DNA of 6,747 nt. Origin: Solirubrobacteraceae bacterium (lineage in GTDB: Bacteria; Actinomycetota; Thermoleophilia; Solirubrobacterales; Solirubrobacteraceae). The stretch covers positions 1-6,747 of the forward strand of contig JASHYF010000209.1 of assembly GCA_030043235.1 (NCBI GenBank), read 5' to 3'. Position 1 is the first letter of the stretch. Each line of letters opens with the position of its first letter. The notes beneath the pieces are model-generated. The model saw only the letters and a program-made list of their open reading frames with translations, was not told where the DNA came from and did no database searches. A program made the translations under genes and the position numbers. Below, one piece after another: positions 5,545-6,747 of the stretch.

Positions 5545-5712
5545 GACAAATCTCTGACAAATCTCAGATCGTCCTATGCGTCCGACGTATCCGTAAAGCC
5601 GGACGTATCAGACGATCTGGACGCTGGCGGACCTATATGGCGCGGGCGTCTAAGGTTGAGGGCCTTGTGGGCTTCACGGCCCGTGGTGGTTCGAGTCCAC
5701 TCGGGCGGACCA
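5545..5712 (+). repeat. tRNA-Leu(GAG)-like repeated element, copy C (with encoded CCA)
   Basis: Copy C aligns gap-free with copy A at an offset of 4368 bases. It starts with a perfect 10-bp direct repeat, GACAAATCTC at 5545-5554 and 5556-5565. A predicted hairpin follows, with perfect 8-bp arms AGATCGTC (5566-5573) and GACGATCT (5611-5618), enclosing CGTCCG/CGGACG. The tRNA-like part has a D-arm-like TGGCGGA...GGCGCG (5625-5644), stem TAAGG/CCTTG around TTGAGGG (GAG at 5658-5660), variable arm GGGC/GCCC (5669-5682), T-arm GGTGG-TTCGAGT-CCACT (5685-5701), then CGGGCGG, A and CCA (5710-5712). The 7 nt before the D-arm (TGGACGC) do not pair properly with CGGGCGG, so a canonical acceptor stem is missing. 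Confidence 0.65.
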
Positions 5713-5730
5713 TACGATGTACGTGAGAAC

Positions 5731-5750
5731 CCTCGAGCGCCGCGTCGAGG
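5731..5750 (+). terminator. Hairpin after element C, possible terminator
   Basis: CCTCGA (5731-5736) and TCGAGG (5745-5750) form a 6-bp stem with an 8-nt loop, 18 bp beyond the CCA of element C. Only TT follows, so it is a weak candidate for ending an element C transcript, or the convergent one from HigA. Confidence 0.25.
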
Positions 5751-5804
5751 TTCCAGCTTGCGCTGCTCGGGCGCATAGGCACCGGCTCGTGACCCCGATT
5801 CGTC

Positions 5805-6170
5805 TCAGGCTACGGCGGCGAACTCCCGCTCGACCTCACCATCCACGGTGCGCTGGAAGCAGACGAGCAGCTCCTCATCAAGCACCGCAGCGATCCGCTG
5901 CAAGGTAGGCAGCTGCGGGATATGCGTGCCCTTCTCGAGCCGCGACACCGCGCTGTGCGAAGTCCCAGCAGCCTTGGCGACCTCCTCCTGGGTCAACCCC
6001 AGCTCGAACCGCCGTTCACGCAGATGCGCAGCGATCGGGCTGACCTCGCGCAAAGCACGAATGCGCGCGTACTCGGCACGAGCGTCACGGTACGCCTCGC
6101 TGCGATCGGCGCGGCCACCCGCTGCCTCGACAGCGGAACGGCCGACAGGGCTTCGGACGGTGTCGCTCAC
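5805..6170 (-). CDS. HigA-like XRE-family antitoxin (121 aa)
   Basis: The GTG at 6170 is the only plausible start in frame: the codons upstream contain no ATG or GTG. Residues 24-48 (EAYRDARAEYARIRALREVS) precede a typical XRE HTH at 49-100: HLRERRFELGLTQEEVAKAA, GTSHSAVSRLEKG, then PTLQRIAAVLDEELLVCF. This matches antitoxins of HigBA-type modules, which bind their own promoter and inhibit a RelE-fold mRNA interferase. The adjacent upstream gene, ending 33 bp earlier, looks like the remains of such a toxin; toxin-first order is usual for HigBA. The antitoxin appears intact, and may persist as a stand-alone regulator or as protection against related toxins. No clear ribosome-binding site is visible. 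Confidence 0.85.
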   Translation of the reverse strand: MSDTVRSPVGRSAVEAAGGRADRSEAYRDARAEYARIRALREVSPIAAHLRERRFELGLTQEEVAKAAGTSHSAVSRLEKGTHIPQLPTLQRIAAVLDEELLVCFQRTVDGEVEREFAAVA

Positions 6171-6203
6171 TAGCCATAGCTTATCACGAATGGTAAATCG
6201 CGA

Positions 6204-6461
6204 TCAACCTCGCCGCGAGTTCGGTGGAGCATCCCGGCCAGCCGCCCGCGGAGGGCGACGGCGTTCCGCGTCCATCCTCGCCCGAAAGTCGGCCATGCGC
6301 CTCTTGGCCGTCTCACGGTCACGCGCCGGCACAGCGCCTGTGTTCTTCTCGAAGGCGTGGAGCAGGACAGCCGATGTGCGCGTTATGCCGATGTCGGGTG
6401 GGAAACCCAGACTCTTTCGAGAGGAGGCTCCCCCGAACGGCCGGTTGTGTCGTCCGACCAT
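6204..6461 (-). pseudogene. Truncated HigB/RelE-like (Gp49 family) toxin remnant
   Basis: The 85-residue frame carries one recognisable block, AVLLHAFEKNTGAVPARDRE followed by TAKRRMADF (residues 31-59, about 6371 down to 6285). It resembles the C-terminal third of HigB/Gp49-type toxins, where 'VLLHGFVKKTQKTPxxEIExAxxRM' is typical. The N-terminal half, about 60 residues of the RelE fold, is missing. Upstream of residue 31 the frame loses family character, while another frame gives ERVWVSHP just before it, so a further one-base shift near 6395-6402 is possible. Its 5' end overlaps the start of the opposite-strand SDR remnant. An active toxin is unlikely. The pairing with HigA supports the identification; family membership rests on motif recall. 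Confidence 0.55.
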
Positions 6462-6747
6462 GGTGACCTAGGAGCGTGTCCCAGTAACGCCATTTCGTGG
6501 CCTTGGCGTGGGACAGCGCCCCACTTTGGGCCGCTGACGGGCATGGATTTGGGACGACGGCCGAGAAATGGGCGATTTCGCGCGTGCCATCCCCCACCGG
6601 AGCATTACTGACCCACGCTCCTAGGCGGCAGCGTGGCGCCGGTGACGGGCGGGGCACGGGTCTGGGCAGGGCGAGCGCGATGGAGCTGGCGCGCTGCGGA
6701 GCGCGCGTGACGATCGTGGGGCGGCGCGCGCAGCTTCTGGAGCAGGC
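6447..6747 (+). pseudogene. Second SDR gene, N-terminus, split by an insertion and frameshifted
   Basis: Joining 6447-6467 directly to 6621 onward gives (GTG)SSDHGDLGGSVAPVTGGA, the expected N-terminus of an SDR with the start of its TGxxxGxG motif. The sequence then needs one extra G in the run at 6658-6660 to give GLGRASAMELARCGARVTIV, then GRRAQLLEQA, where the window ends. The gene is therefore hit twice: by the 149-bp insert plus its 4-bp duplication, which brings an in-frame TGA at 6609-6611, and by a one-base loss within the cofactor-binding loop. The GTG start has no well-placed Shine-Dalgarno site (GAGGAGG lies 19 nt away). GTG at 6632-6634 could allow restart after the insert, but the frameshift would still stop it. 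The rest of the gene is outside the window. Confidence 0.65.
6472..6620. mobile_element. Small non-autonomous insertion (MITE-like), CTAG target duplication
   Basis: The ends are inverted repeats: GAGCGTG...CAGTAA on the left (6472-6489) and its counterpart TTACTG...CACGCTC on the right (6605-6620). Including the flanking bases, CCTAGGAGCGTG (6467-6478) and CACGCTCCTAGG (6614-6625) are perfectly inverted over 12 bp, and about 19 of 24 positions match further in. The element is flanked by CTAG on both sides (6468-6471 and 6621-6624), consistent with a 4-bp duplication. It contains no plausible gene. IS5-group elements duplicate 4-bp YTAR sites such as CTAG, so such an element may have mobilised it; that assignment is an inference. 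Removing it with one CTAG restores an SDR N-terminus. Confidence 0.7.

Noticed and set aside
5618..5712. A complete functional tRNA-Leu(GAG) at copy C
   Set aside because: The T-arm, variable arm and anticodon arm fit, but there are six extra bases before the anticodon stem and no complementary acceptor strand. Called a tRNA-like repeat instead.
1177..5712. CRISPR array or integron attC array as an explanation of the repeated elements
   Set aside because: Only three copies, spaced 1.5 to 2.9 kb apart. The repeats are about 160 bp with tRNA-like folding, there are no spacers of uniform length, and no cas or integrase gene is in the window.
6319..6657. A 112-residue minus-strand frame covering the small insertion
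   Set aside because: It crosses both ends of the insertion and both halves of the SDR start, and shows no domain.

Overview
The window is GC-rich DNA (visibly well over 60% G+C in the coding parts) with GTG starts, weak Shine-Dalgarno sites, one apparently leaderless gene and actinobacterial-looking protein families. I infer a high-GC actinobacterium, possibly of the Thermoleophilia type, but no marker gene fixes this. It looks like accessory DNA: small regulators, toxin-antitoxin (TA) genes, broken genes, a small transposon-like insert and a repeated tRNA-like element, around two ordinary-looking enzyme genes.

Layout from left to right. 1-426 (minus): N-terminal 142 residues of a helix-turn-helix (HTH) protein running off the left edge. 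427-772: nothing recognisable. 773-1062 (minus): short winged-helix gene resembling the C-terminus of AAA-type ATPases, with a probable one-base frameshift and a perfect 10-bp inverted repeat at its start. 1177-1336: tRNA-like element A. 1457-1470: promoter for 1522-2733 (plus), a secreted (alpha/alpha)6-type protein. 2789-2840: element B, partial. 2905-3603 (minus): short-chain dehydrogenase/reductase (SDR). 3747-4082, 4234-4800 and 4797-5444 (all minus): an Xre/MbcA-type antitoxin, a RES-domain toxin, and a longer MbcA-like antitoxin that overlaps the RES start by 4 bp. 5545-5712: element C. 5805-6170 and 6204-6461 (minus): a HigA-like antitoxin beside the remnant of its HigB/RelE-type toxin. 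6447-6747 (plus): the N-terminus of a second SDR, split by a 149-bp element with inverted termini and a CTAG duplication, and also frameshifted; it runs off the right edge.

The RES toxin and the 215-aa protein upstream of it are most likely a translationally coupled TA pair transcribed from a promoter/operator palindrome at 5448-5465. The second, 111-aa MbcA-type antitoxin lies downstream without its own toxin. HigA survives while HigB appears truncated.

The most unusual feature is the element in copies A, B and C, all on the plus strand. A and C align without gaps over 157 bp (115 identities by hand count, about 73%). Their 3' parts fold like the 3' two-thirds of a class II tRNA-Leu(GAG): D-arm-like segment, 5-bp anticodon stem with a 7-nt TTGAGGG loop, long variable arm with a compensatory change, and a T-arm with TTCGAGT loop. 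No matching acceptor stem is visible, so these are not ordinary tRNA genes. The three copies sit between gene modules, so they may be a structured RNA family, a tRNA-derived mobile repeat, or attachment-site scars.
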